A DNA stretch of 64,000 nt from NCBI RefSeq assembly GCF_029542625.1, contig NZ_CP120733.1, positions 2,046,001 to 2,110,000 of the forward strand, given 5' to 3'. The notes beneath the pieces are model-generated. The model saw only the letters and a program-made list of their open reading frames with translations. It searched no databases and was not told the origin of the DNA. Every line of letters begins with the position of its first letter. The first letter of the stretch is position 1. Shown here one piece after another: positions 49,239 to 57,316 of the stretch. This DNA is from Tepidibacter hydrothermalis (GTDB taxonomy: Bacteria > Bacillota > Clostridia > Peptostreptococcales > Peptostreptococcaceae). The position numbers and the translations under genes are program-made.

Positions 49239-49652
49239 TTACTTCATAATTTCAAAAGAATAAATAGTTTGAGATCTATAGTATCTATTTTTATATAATA
49301 TACTGGATGGAAAACTATCTACATTAATGCTATTTGGAAAATTTTGAGTTTCCAAACATAATCCAGAGTATTTATTATAAACACAATGCCCTTTACCTCT
49401 ATGCTCTTTAATTGAATTTCCTGTATATAATTGTACACATGGTTCTGTAGTATATAATTTCATGGTTATTCCTGTTATATCCGAATATAAAGTAGCGACA
49501 TCATGAGAGTTATCATTTAATATAAAATTATTATCATAGCCGCCAAAGTACCTAATCTGGCTGTAATCACTATTAATATCACAACCAATTTTTTTAGATA
49601 TCCTAAAATCCATTGGTGTATCTATATTTGTTAATCTTTTGTAAAATTTCAA
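49239..49652 (-). pseudogene. galM: C-terminal fragment of galactose mutarotase (aldose 1-epimerase)
   Basis: A 137-codon frame matching the last 40 percent of GalM. YDNNFILND (usual YDHNFVL), the YTTEPCVQLYTGN strand and GLCLETQNFPNSIN with FPSSIL near the end are diagnostic. Complete mutarotases are about 340 residues; the N-terminal half with the catalytic histidines is absent and no ribosome site precedes the first Met. It is therefore a truncated, almost certainly inactive remnant, though the remaining frame has not yet acquired stops. Confidence 0.85.
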
Positions 49653-49747
49653 AATAATTTAAAGGTTTTTGAGTTTTTTTGTCTAATTATACTCTTTGTG
49701 ATATAAATCTTTTCTGTGCAAAGAATCTTTATATCAACATCAAAAAA

Positions 49748-49784
49748 TACACTACCTATAATATAGGTAGTGTATTTTCATTTA
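49748..49784. terminator. Hairpin terminator
   Basis: ACACTACCTATAATATAGG then TAGTGTATTTT. The stem is perfect. It lies beyond the small gene at 49803 (leftward) and could also act rightward. Confidence 0.75.
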
Positions 49785-49802
49785 TATATGTATTTTTAAA
49801 TT

Positions 49803-49967
49803 CTATCTATTATTTATACAAGCTATTTTACTAACTGTGTCCTCAAATTCCTTCATCAGAGAAAACCCATTTTCTCTTAGAAACTTTTCAGCAATAAGCA
49901 TTACTTTTAAATCTTTCTCTGTAATTTCTTCAGACTCCTTATTTATTTCATTAATTTTTATCCCCAT
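49803..49967 (-). CDS. Small hypothetical protein (54 aa) with a decayed paralogue at 56.4 kb
   Basis: A 54-residue acidic protein starting MGIKINEINKESEEITEKDL and continuing KVMLIAEKFLRENGFSLMKE. GAGGTGAGG lies upstream of the ATG and a hairpin follows. It is likely two helices. The start region and the 40 bases upstream are repeated at about 56437-56540, where the frame is broken. A free-standing small gene with a duplicated promoter suggests a regulator, antitoxin or sporulation-type small protein; the function is not recognised. Confidence 0.65.
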   Translation of the reverse strand: MGIKINEINKESEEITEKDLKVMLIAEKFLRENGFSLMKEFEDTVSKIACINNR

Positions 49968-49984
49968 ATATCCTCACCTCTATT

Positions 49985-50237
49985 TTTAATTATACCAGAA
50001 CATTAGTTCTTTAAACATATAAATTACTTTTTTCTAATAATATTTATATTGCTATTTATAGATATTTTTTTAATTTATACTATTATTGAAAGTAATAAAT
50101 TAAGATTTCACATAATTTAATAAACGAAAAAACTCTTCAAAAAAGATATTATAAAGCATGGAATTAGAAATTATATTTTCTATGAAAATAATGGTCCTAA
50201 AAATACAGCAAATGATATTTAATTTGTCCTTTTGCAT
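49985..50237. other. Promoter region and possible coding remnant
   Basis: 49990-50040 is the upstream region of the 49803 gene (AACATTAGTTCTTTAAACAT is shared with 56500-56525). On the + strand 50150-50220 reads IKHGIRNYIFYENNGPKNTA then NDI and a stop, without a start; it may be the tail of a lost gene. Confidence 0.35.
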
Positions 50238-50264
50238 AAAAAAAGAGCCTGTGGCTCTTATGCT
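50236..50264 (-). terminator. Terminator of the 49-residue gene
   Basis: Read leftward: AAGAGCCACAGGCTCTTTTTTT, a short perfect hairpin and T-run. Confidence 0.8.
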
Positions 50265-50314
50265 ATTTTCTTCTTATTTGATGTAGTATACTATATATCA
50301 TCTATTCCTTCCAA

Positions 50315-50464
50315 TCACTCTTCAGCTTTTCCTAAGTTTTTAGCAGTGTTCTCTAATTTCTTAATAATAGAATCTAGCTCATTATCATCATAAGATAATT
50401 TTCTAAGTTTATTAGCTACATCCTCTAATACATCAGTAATTGTATCGATTGTACACTTTTCCAT
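50315..50464 (-). CDS. Small hypothetical helical protein (49 aa)
   Basis: A 49-residue acidic protein starting MEKCTIDTITDVLEDVANKL and continuing RKLSYDDNELDSIIKKLENT, a pattern of two amphipathic helices. GGGAGTGGGGG precedes the ATG and a terminator follows, so it looks like a complete transcription unit. No family recognised. Confidence 0.65.
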   Translation of the reverse strand: MEKCTIDTITDVLEDVANKLRKLSYDDNELDSIIKKLENTAKNLGKAEE

Positions 50465-50945
50465 TTTCCCCCACTCCCTTCTTTATACATAATTCTACAT
50501 GAAGGTATATTATTCCTTTTATTCCACGATTTAATTTTCAGCAATTACGCCCATTAATTTTTTAGTAATATGCTTCACTATAAATAACGAATTTTTAAAG
50601 TCACCATTAAAATTATTATTTTAGTTCTGATGCTTTTTTGTAAGTTCATCCATTGTTTAACTCTTGTATAAAATTTATAAAACTCGTCCATAATTTAAAT
50701 ACGTTTCTTTCTTAAAACTTTAATTTTTGGGGAGGTTATGCTCCCCATCAAGTACATGCTTTTTTTCTCTCTATTCCCACCAATTAAAGAGGGCATCTTT
50801 GGTGGGAGTTTTAATTTAACTTAGATTTTATTTCTTAACATATTTTGTTATAGTTCATTTTCTTATCCATCTTAGTATTGTGTTATCAAGGATAAATGGA
50901 TCTAGCAAGAGATGTCATCCTCTACAATAATAAAGGATTCAAATA
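50465..50945. other. Intergenic with two GC-rich hairpins
   Basis: Contains GGGGAGGTTATGCTCCCC (about 50729-50746) and CCCACCAATTAAAGAGGGCA, CTTTGGTGGG (about 50778-50808), neither followed by a clear T-run on the + strand. They may be remnants of a mobile element end or a structured RNA. A 30-base segment at 50904-50933 recurs at 63291-63320. No intact gene is seen. Confidence 0.35.
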
Positions 50946-52142
50946 TCATTCGCCAAATTCTAAAACCATATCTAATCCAACCACACCTATGAATTTTCCA
51001 TTTTTATAAATACCTTTTGTTATAGTAATAATTTTATTACCACTAATAATATCTGTATATGTATCTGAAATATAATTTCCGTCTTTTTTAGTATTTATAT
51101 ACCAAGTTCTTTCTCTAGCATCATAATCATCTGGTAATTCATTATATGGTTCTAGATATATTCCTCCTGTTTCTTTTGCAAAATATATCGCATCTATTGA
51201 TTTATCTTCAATACTTTTTCTAAAGTTAGTTAATACTTGTTCAATATTTTCTGAATTTGACTCACTACTTATTTGTTGACATAATAAATTTAATTTTTCT
51301 TTTGTATCTTCTATTTTTAAGCTATATTCTTCGTTTATACTTTTTTCAATTGGTTTTACATATTTTTGTGGATCCACATACTTCCCATGTACTCTAACTT
51401 CAAAATGTAGACAAGATCCTGTTTTTGCTATTTTATCTCCTTCTTTTACTTGGCTACCTTCTTCTACAAGCAGTTCACTACAGTGTGCATATATTGTAAC
51501 AATTCCTTCTCCATGATCAATAAAGACTACATTACCATATCCTCCAACTTCTTCAGATATCATTACCTTACCGTCTGATGAAGCAACAATTTCACTTCCT
51601 TCTTTAGCTGGTATAGCTATACCTGAATATATTTTTTTACCCTTTATTCTTGGTTCATAATATAATCTTCCAAAATAGGCACTTATCCTATTACAACTCG
51701 GTACAGGCCAGGTCATTTTTTTAATTTCAGATGTTGTTATGATAATTCTTTTATTTTCAGCATCCCACTCTACATTTCCACCAAATGTTTCAGTAACAAA
51801 CCTTATAGGAACTAAAGTCGTTCCATTTACAACTCTAGGGGCAACTGCTAAAGTGATTTCTTCATCGTTAATCTTTGCTATAGAGCTATCTAGCTGCAAC
51901 CACACATTAATATTACCTTTTATAGCAGATACAGATTTATCTTCGCTATTCCATACTACCGTTGCTCCTAATGCTTCAAAAATGCTCCTTATAGGAACAA
52001 GCGTTGTTCCTTTTTCGTTAATTGGCTCAACAGGAAATGTCATAACTTCACCATTTAAGCTTATTTCGCTAATATCCTTTGCATATATTACACCTGTAAA
52101 AAGTAGCATAACACATATTGATATTAATAATATTTTCTTCAT
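50946..52142 (-). CDS. Secreted fusion: stalk domains, degenerate LytM (M23) and Cache sensor-like domain
   Basis: A 398-residue secreted protein. A signal peptide (ILLISICVMLLFTGVIYA) is followed by two copper-amine-oxidase-N-like stalk repeats (TTLVPIRSIFEALGATVVWN and TTLVPIRFVTETFGGNVEWD, about 25-135). An M23/LytM fold follows (about 140-270): VPSCNRISAYFG, YGNVVFIDHGEGIVTIYAHC and LHFEVRVHG. Zinc ligands are lost: the usual HxGxD is YSGIA, and HLHFE is CLHFE after a short deletion, so it is probably a binding rather than a hydrolytic domain. The C-terminus (about 335-398: YDARERTWYI... GKFIGVVGLDMVLEF) is Cache-like. A spacer-type promoter lies at 52273-52324. Confidence 0.85.
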   Translation of the reverse strand: MKKILLISICVMLLFTGVIYAKDISEISLNGEVMTFPVEPINEKGTTLVPIRSIFEALGATVVWNSEDKSVSAIKGNINVWLQLDSSIAKINDEEITLAVAPRVVNGTTLVPIRFVTETFGGNVEWDAENKRIIITTSEIKKMTWPVPSCNRISAYFGRLYYEPRIKGKKIYSGIAIPAKEGSEIVASSDGKVMISEEVGGYGNVVFIDHGEGIVTIYAHCSELLVEEGSQVKEGDKIAKTGSCLHFEVRVHGKYVDPQKYVKPIEKSINEEYSLKIEDTKEKLNLLCQQISSESNSENIEQVLTNFRKSIEDKSIDAIYFAKETGGIYLEPYNELPDDYDARERTWYINTKKDGNYISDTYTDIISGNKIITITKGIYKNGKFIGVVGLDMVLEFGE

Positions 52143-52582
52143 TATCTACACTCCTTAAAATTTTTACTATTGCTGTACTTATCCAAATTGTTAAAGATAG
52201 ATTTTTCATAAATTATATTATGAACAGTTCTTCTTTTCTCAGTACTAAATATTAGATCTTATATAATATTAAGGTATATTTTACCATAACATAGCACATT
52301 TTCATACTTATTGTATATTTGTGATCGATTATATTTTCACTGAAATTTTTAGTATATTAGTTTAAGAAAGTAAAAGTAAATACATACTTTCTAAATATGA
52401 TTTATCAGATAAACAAAAGAAAAAGATTATAGTTAAGTGTAAAAAAGAGATTAGTCTTTTGATTTAAGAATTTTCAATAGAAATATTTTGTTAGAACTGA
52501 GAACAACCTTCTAATATAATAATAAATTCTCTGAACATACTAATATAATAAAATTTAAAATACATAAAAAGGAGAGATTAGA
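52143..52582. other. Divergent intergenic region
   Basis: Holds the promoter half of a spacer repeat (52273-52324) for the leftward secreted protein and AT-rich DNA upstream of the rightward gene at 52583, which has AAAGGAGAG before its ATG. No gene is seen. Confidence 0.5.
52273..52324 (-). repeat. Spacer repeat, promoter half only, copy b
   Basis: Read leftward: CACAAATATACAATAAGTAT, GAAAATGTGCTATG, TTATGGTAAAATATACC. TGGTAAAAT fits an extended -10. It lies about 130 bases before the start of the secreted fusion protein. Confidence 0.6.
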
Positions 52583-53128
52583 ATGAAAATGACTAAACTT
52601 GAAAGAGAAATCATGAATGACGAGATTACACCAGTTGAACTGTTAGATTATTTCCGATTCAAAGATGCTGTAGAAGATTTGACAATTCAAGAAGTAGAAG
52701 AATATATAGAAAATATAAAGAATAAATTTGCAGGGGTTAAAAGAACTAGAACAGGTGAGAAATTAAGTGCTGAACAAATAAATGCCAGAAAAAAAATTCA
52801 GACACAACATAAAAAAGTAACACAAAGTAAAAAAACAACTATAAACAAAAATATTGAAGAAAATAAACAAAAAACAGAATTGCAATCTATATACAAAAAT
52901 ATGGAGGAAGAAGGGGTAAAATATGCTGAGAAACATTTACAAAGCAACACCTATGAAAAGTTAATTGACTTGGAGCAAGTTCATGAAGACCTTGTTGGTA
53001 AGTTAGACTTTAATTTACTTTTATTAGAAGAAAAATATGGAGAATTAACTAAAGAAGCAAAGGAAAAATATATAACTACGTTTTTAGAATGTTTGAGAAG
53101 TAGTATTATGAAAAAACATATTCATTAA
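52583..53128 (+). CDS. Hypothetical coiled-coil protein
   Basis: A 181-residue, highly charged, Lys- and Glu-rich soluble protein. The N-terminal 45 residues (EREIMNDEITPVELLDYFRF, KDAVEDLTIQEVEEYIENI) are helical. The middle (about 55-105) is basic and probably disordered (ARKKIQTQHKKVTQSKKTTI). The C-terminal 75 residues are helical again. AAGGAGAG lies before the start. No family recognised; it could be a phage- or plasmid-derived regulator. Confidence 0.75.
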   Translation: MKMTKLEREIMNDEITPVELLDYFRFKDAVEDLTIQEVEEYIENIKNKFAGVKRTRTGEKLSAEQINARKKIQTQHKKVTQSKKTTINKNIEENKQKTELQSIYKNMEEEGVKYAEKHLQSNTYEKLIDLEQVHEDLVGKLDFNLLLLEEKYGELTKEAKEKYITTFLECLRSSIMKKHIH

Positions 53129-53145
53129 TTTAGAAGGTGGTTCAA

Positions 53146-53202
53146 CAACCAAAACAGTAGCTTTGATTGGCTACTGTTTTAGTTGTTTGTGTTTATGTAG
53201 TT
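53146..53202. repeat. Spacer repeat, hairpin half only, copy c
   Basis: CAACAACCAAAACAGTAGCT, TTGATTGGCTACTGTTTTAG, TTGTTTG. It lies between the convergent ends of the 52583 gene and traX, and has extra outer pairing (AACAAC...GTTGTT), so it can terminate both genes. Confidence 0.7.
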
Positions 53203-53347
53203 TGACTACTATTAGTTTTTTACGTATATATAAAACCCCTCCTGATTATGATTCAGAAGTTTTTAAACTTGTAATGTTGTCGATAATTTTCAATTTATAC
53301 TTTATGTTTAATTAGACAGTGACTTGCACTGCTCAAACTTACAATAA

Positions 53348-54052
53348 TTAATAAATAAAAATTTGTATAAAATAAAGCACTAGTAAGTGTACTGGGTAAA
53401 ATGCATAAAACACATACTTATTAACTCTAGGATTAAGATTAGTGTTTATGTAGATAAAAGGCAAACTTAAAATTGCAAATCCTTGTTTACCTATAGATAC
53501 ACCTAAAATCATCAAGTCATTACCCAAGAAAAATGGTATAGAGAGTAATACCCCTATAATAGTTGCAGATATAATAGGATTATTTCTACATAGAAAAAAC
53601 ACTATCATTAAAATAACACCATCTATACCATAATCGAAATTAAATAATCCAACAACCAGCAAACCCAAAACAGATATCCACCATTTCCTATCTTTTAATC
53701 CATAAACTACTGATAGTCCAATTATAAGTGTAAAAAATATATTCCAAATAAATATATTTTCTACAAAACCATTCCAGGTAGGATGATTTGCTAAAGCATA
53801 AATAGGCTGAGAAATTAATGCAAATATAAATAATCTCAAAATATATTTTTTGATATCATGTGTATACAAGCATCCAACCACAATACAATATGCAAAAATA
53901 GGAAAAGCAATCCTTCCTATAATTTGAAAATATAAAACATCAGGGAAAAGGATTTTACCAGTATGATCAAATGTCATTGCAATGATTGCAATGATCTTTA
54001 AAAAATTAGTATCTAAATTTGAAGCTATTCTACGTTCTTCTACTTTGAACAT
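53348..54052 (-). CDS. TraX family membrane protein
   Basis: A 234-residue polytopic protein (about seven to eight helices) of the TraX family: LDTNFLKIIAIIAMTFDHTG, FQIIGRIAFPIFAYCIVVG and the C-terminal VFYAFYPVHLLVLYFIQIFI are characteristic. In the F plasmid TraX acetylates pilin; chromosomal firmicute homologues are thought to be acyltransferase-like but unproven. The start is at 54052, following AAAGGAGG; the upstream in-frame ATG lacks a site. Spacer copy d lies upstream. Confidence 0.88.
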   Translation of the reverse strand: MFKVEERRIASNLDTNFLKIIAIIAMTFDHTGKILFPDVLYFQIIGRIAFPIFAYCIVVGCLYTHDIKKYILRLFIFALISQPIYALANHPTWNGFVENIFIWNIFFTLIIGLSVVYGLKDRKWWISVLGLLVVGLFNFDYGIDGVILMIVFFLCRNNPIISATIIGVLLSIPFFLGNDLMILGVSIGKQGFAILSLPFIYINTNLNPRVNKYVFYAFYPVHLLVLYFIQIFIY

Positions 54053-54169
54053 TATATTTCCTCCTTTATACTGTTTTAATATATATATCAAAATTTTTTA
54101 TAATTTTAACATACAAATGACTTTGCATAATGTAAGCCATTATTTTTTTCTATTTTTTTCCATATATAT

Positions 54170-54262
54170 TCTACCATAATATATCCTAATTTTATATTTT
54201 ATTTATACAAGAAAAACTAGTAGCTTTAGTTGACTACTAGTTTTAGCTGTTTATGTTTATGA
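54170..54262 (-). repeat. Terminator-promoter spacer repeat, copy d
   Basis: Read leftward: CTAAAACTAGTAGTCAACTA, AAGCTACTAGTTTTTCTTG, then an AT-rich part ending ATTATGGTAGAATATATATGG. The stem has compensating changes (CTAGTAG/CTACTAG where other copies have CAGTAGC/GCTACTG), showing that the hairpin is kept. It lies 118 bases before traX. Confidence 0.7.
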
Positions 54263-54378
54263 ACATTCAAACTTTTTAGAATATATACAGAAGGTTTAGT
54301 AGCAGCAGAATAGAAATTGCAGTTGATTTTATGGTATAATTTACTAAAACAAACTTAATTAAAACAGAAAGGAGAAAT

Positions 54379-55014
54379 ATGACTTTAATCAATAAAATTT
54401 TTAATTTTTTAATTATCAATTTTTTCAATTCAAAATTACAAAAAGTCCTCTTAATTACTTCTGTTATACCATTAATTATTTTAAAATTAATTAACGAAAT
54501 ACAAAAACACAATCATGCTATAATCGTTATTGGAAAATTTGAAACTATGCATAATATTTACTCTATATTATTTTTATCTTCTATAACATTATTATTAATA
54601 TCTTTATTTGTGAATTCTAATAAATCAGTTATTAAAGTAATTATGATTTTAATATTAATAATATTAATATTTTTTTATAGCTTTATTATTTATATGGATG
54701 AGAGAAAATATTTTTATTTCAATTCACCAAATAATGAATATATGTTAATTGTTGAAGAAGATTCTTTTCTATTAGGTGGTTGGTCTAATTTTTACAGCAA
54801 AGAAAAATCATCTATATTTGTAAAAAATTTAAATTCTAGAATAAATACAGATGATGGATATAGACCTTTTTCAGACAAAAATTATCATTTAAAATGGTTA
54901 GATGAAAATACAGTTGAAGTTTATTATTATTTTGGCCAAGGTGATTGTGATATTAATTGCTACCCTAAAAATACAAATAGGAGCACTATAATTCATCTTA
55001 AAACTACATATTGA
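54379..55014 (+). CDS. Hypothetical membrane protein, DUF5412-like C-terminus
   Basis: A 211-residue protein with about three hydrophobic helices (around 25-42, 58-75 and 82-100) and an outside domain of about 105 residues (ERKYFYFNSPNNEYMLIVEE, DSFLLGGWSNFYSK, LKWLDENTVEVYYYFG). The domain resembles DUF5412-type proteins in which a short strand-rich domain follows membrane anchors. GAAAGGAG precedes the start. Function unknown. Confidence 0.75.
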   Translation: MTLINKIFNFLIINFFNSKLQKVLLITSVIPLIILKLINEIQKHNHAIIVIGKFETMHNIYSILFLSSITLLLISLFVNSNKSVIKVIMILILIILIFFYSFIIYMDERKYFYFNSPNNEYMLIVEEDSFLLGGWSNFYSKEKSSIFVKNLNSRINTDDGYRPFSDKNYHLKWLDENTVEVYYYFGQGDCDINCYPKNTNRSTIIHLKTTY

Positions 55015-55094
55015 CAATAGATAAGTATTTAGCTTGCTTGTGGTTATAGCTTCCGTTTAACTACTCCTAAATAAAATAAATTATTAAATATTTA

Positions 55095-55862
55095 TTATAC
55101 AAGTTCTACTTTTTTAACAATTAGATCAAATCCATCTATGCGAACTATGATAAGAGGATCCCCATTTTTTATCAATCCATCTTCACAGTAAACTGTCTTT
55201 ATATCATCGTTAAATAGCCCTTTACCCTTATAATCGAAATTTTCAGTAGCTATTCCATGTTGCCAAAGAAACTTTTGCTCTTTTTTTATTCTTCTGAATT
55301 CAATAATAGATAGTTCAATGATTATTATTGGAGCAAAAACACATATAAGAATTATAGTCTGTATAAAAGAGTGAGACATCATTACAATTCCTAATGAACA
55401 AATAAATACCCCATTGGCATTTGACCCTCCACTTTGACTTCTTCCATAAAAGAATGGAAGGTCTGAATATTTTTCAACACCCATCCATATTATAGCATAG
55501 ACTGTTAAAAATACACCTAGGATTCTTAAAATATCAATTGGTGCTATAGCTAAAAAATCTGATCCATTTAGCTCTAATAGCTTTTTTGCTAGTTGCAAGG
55601 TTAGAGTTATTGTGATTAATGCAATAACTTGAATCCAATCAATATTTGGAGGATGTACATAATCTAGCATTTCACCTGCAACCTTTGGATCTCCCATATC
55701 TTTAATAGCAGCTTCTTCAGCATCATCCTTAGAATATCCCATTTTAATATAGGCTTCTTTTTGGTCAATAATATGATCTTTTATTTCCATACAAATTTCA
55801 TTTCTCTTTTTTCTATTAGAAATAGTTTTGCTTAAAAGATGTAAATACTCATCTGTTTTCAT
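55095..55862 (-). CDS. Membrane protein with HAAS/DUF1700-like N-terminal domain
   Basis: A 255-residue protein. The N-terminal 70 residues (MKTDEYLHLLSKTISNRKKR, then EICMEIKDHIIDQKEAYIKM and GYSKDDAEEAAIKDMGDPK) are the three-helix HAAS/permease-prefix domain. Several membrane helices and a C-terminal strand-rich segment follow. HAAS proteins are typically encoded after a PadR regulator, and this one starts two bases after the PadR stop. The pair probably forms a repressor plus membrane protein unit responding to envelope stress or a drug; exact function unknown. Confidence 0.88.
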   Translation of the reverse strand: MKTDEYLHLLSKTISNRKKRNEICMEIKDHIIDQKEAYIKMGYSKDDAEEAAIKDMGDPKVAGEMLDYVHPPNIDWIQVIALITITLTLQLAKKLLELNGSDFLAIAPIDILRILGVFLTVYAIIWMGVEKYSDLPFFYGRSQSGGSNANGVFICSLGIVMMSHSFIQTIILICVFAPIIIIELSIIEFRRIKKEQKFLWQHGIATENFDYKGKGLFNDDIKTVYCEDGLIKNGDPLIIVRIDGFDLIVKKVELV

Positions 55863-55863
55863 A

Positions 55864-56196
55864 TTAATACACCTCTATTTCTAGAACAGATGCCATAGTT
55901 TTAACATATTTTTGCCATATATAAGTTTTATCCTGTAATAATTTTTCCCCTTGTGATGTTAAAGAATAATATTTACGAACTTTTCCATTAACTTTTCTCT
56001 CATAACAATTTAAATGCTTTTGTTTTACTAAACTGTGTAGCAAAGGGTATAATGTACCTGCCTTAAATTGAAACATATTGTTTGAATTAATCTGTAAAGT
56101 TGATATCATTTCGTAACCATACATATCCTTACTTTGAAGTAATTTTAAGATAAGTATAGTCATATCTCCAGAATATAAGCTGTTATAATCTGACAT
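55864..56196 (-). CDS. PadR-family transcriptional regulator
   Basis: A 110-residue winged-helix regulator of the short PadR type: GDMTILILKLLQSKDMYGYE, then FKAGTLYPLLHSLVKQKHLN and RKYYSLTSQGEKLL are the standard helices and wing. The start is at 56196, with AAAGGA eight bases upstream; an ATG nine bases earlier overlaps that site. It is translationally coupled to the HAAS protein and probably represses their shared operon. A spacer promoter (copy e) lies at 56349-56425. Confidence 0.93.
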   Translation of the reverse strand: MSDYNSLYSGDMTILILKLLQSKDMYGYEMISTLQINSNNMFQFKAGTLYPLLHSLVKQKHLNCYERKVNGKVRKYYSLTSQGEKLLQDKTYIWQKYVKTMASVLEIEVY

Positions 56197-56348
56197 TCTT
56201 ATCATCCTTTCAATACTTTGGATTATTTTACATTTATTGTTAATATTAGTGTATATCGATAATCTATATATGTCAATATCCTAATTTTCTAAGCGTACGC
56301 CCAAAGATATCTAAACGATAACTTCGAATATAATAGACTCTCTTTCTA

Positions 56349-56425
56349 AGTGTATATTACACTGCACAATTTTATACTTTCTGTATATTTACGCAAGAAA
56401 AAACAGTAGCTTTAGTTGACTAATG
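56349..56425 (-). repeat. Spacer repeat, copy e (hairpin damaged)
   Basis: Read leftward: GTCAACTAAAGCTACTGTTT, TTTCTTGCGTAAATATACAG, AAAGTATAAAATTG. The left arm of the hairpin is broken where it abuts the remnant at 56426-56480. It lies about 150 bases before padR. Confidence 0.6.
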
Positions 56426-56545
56426 TCTTCTTCAAACGCCTTATGTATTTCATTAATTTTTATTCCTACATATTCCTCTCTCTATTTTAAATCATATAAG
56501 AACATTAGTTCTTTAAACATATAAATTTTTATTATATTCTTTTCT
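56426..56545 (-). pseudogene. Decayed copy of the small gene at 49803
   Basis: Read leftward, AGAACATTAGTTCTT-type upstream DNA is followed by GAGAGAGGAATATGTAGGAA, TAAAAATTAATGAAATACAT, AAGGCGTTTGAAGAAGACAT. This matches the promoter, ribosome site and first codons of 49803-49967 (GATATATGGGGATAAAAATT and on), but the start codon region now reads ATG TAG. The copy stops after about 17 codons at the junction with spacer copy e. Confidence 0.6.
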
Positions 56546-56592
56546 GTTAATGGATATAATCCAAATATAAACTAAACCATGGAGGTATTTTT

Positions 56593-56799
56593 ATGTTTGA
56601 GAATGAGCAATTTCAAATACTATTAAAATCATTCGGAAGCTCAATTAATCAGTTAGAAAGCAATCTTGAAAATCACTTGGAATATTTATCTTTAGATGAG
56701 AAAAAAGAAATGCTTAAAGAACTTCAGGATTATAAAAATATGCAGATAAAAACTGAATGTATGATGGCTAATAAGGAAATGGAAAAGTTTTTAGAGTAG
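56593..56799 (+). CDS. Small hypothetical helical protein
   Basis: A 68-residue acidic protein made of two or three amphipathic helices (NEQFQILLKSFGSSINQLES; LDEKKEMLKELQDYKNMQIK). TGGAGG precedes the ATG and a terminator follows. No family recognised. Confidence 0.7.
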   Translation: MFENEQFQILLKSFGSSINQLESNLENHLEYLSLDEKKEMLKELQDYKNMQIKTECMMANKEMEKFLE

Positions 56800-56844
56800 A
56801 ATATTTTATCTACAAAGCAAAAATATTATAATTTCATATAGAGT

Positions 56845-56874
56845 AAAAAAAGAAGTCTATAAGACTTCTTTAAT
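56845..56874. terminator. Hairpin terminator shared by convergent genes
   Basis: AAAAAAAGAAGTCTATAAGA and CTTCTTTAATA. The leftward reading (AAGAAGTC, loop, GACTTCTTTTTTT) is the stronger one, ending the pspC-like gene; it also follows the gene at 56593. Confidence 0.8.
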
Positions 56875-57067
56875 AAATATCTGTTTGACCGGGAATTACT
56901 ATTGCACAAATAATGTAGCCAATAACGCCACATCCTCCAAGAAGAATAAACAGCATCCATAATAGTCTAACTATTGTAGGGTCCATCTCAAAATATTCAG
57001 CTATACCACCACATACACCTGATATACGTCTATCTTTTATTGATTTGTAAAGTTTCTTTTTATACAT
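56870..57067 (-). CDS. PspC-domain membrane protein
   Basis: A 65-residue PspC-domain protein: KLYKSIKDRRISGVCGGIAE, YFEMDPTIVRLLW and a membrane helix (MLFILLGGCGVIGYIICAIV) are diagnostic. Single-domain PspC proteins are common in Firmicutes and are linked to envelope stress, without a firmly known role. The start is at 57067, following AGAGGGAATCTT; the upstream in-frame ATG lacks a site. Confidence 0.92.
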   Translation of the reverse strand: MYKKKLYKSIKDRRISGVCGGIAEYFEMDPTIVRLLWMLFILLGGCGVIGYIICAIVIPGQTDIY

Positions 57068-57139
57068 AAGATTCCCTCTTTTTAGTATTTTGATAAAAAT
57101 ACATATCATTAAAACTTAAGATAAGTAGATTTTTATCTA

Positions 57140-57289
57140 CTATAATATATTTTCAATTATTTTATTTGCTACATCTATATACTTTTTAGTATCTATTGCC
57201 TTTCTTACTACCTTCATCAATCCACCATCTATAATTATATAAATAATTTTTATACCATAATATCTTACAATTGGAAACTTATTATATTT
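57140..57289 (-). pseudogene. C-terminal coding remnant, possibly of a TetR-type regulator
   Basis: Read leftward, an open frame encodes KYNKFPIVRYYGIKIIYIII, DGGLMKVVRKAIDTKKYIDV, ANKIIENIL and a stop, preceded in frame by a stop codon and lacking a start. The final helix pattern is reminiscent of TetR C-termini, but the identity is uncertain; what is clear is protein-like composition without a usable start. Confidence 0.4.
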
Positions 57290-57316
57290 TTAGATGATAA
57301 CACAACTAAATTTCCC

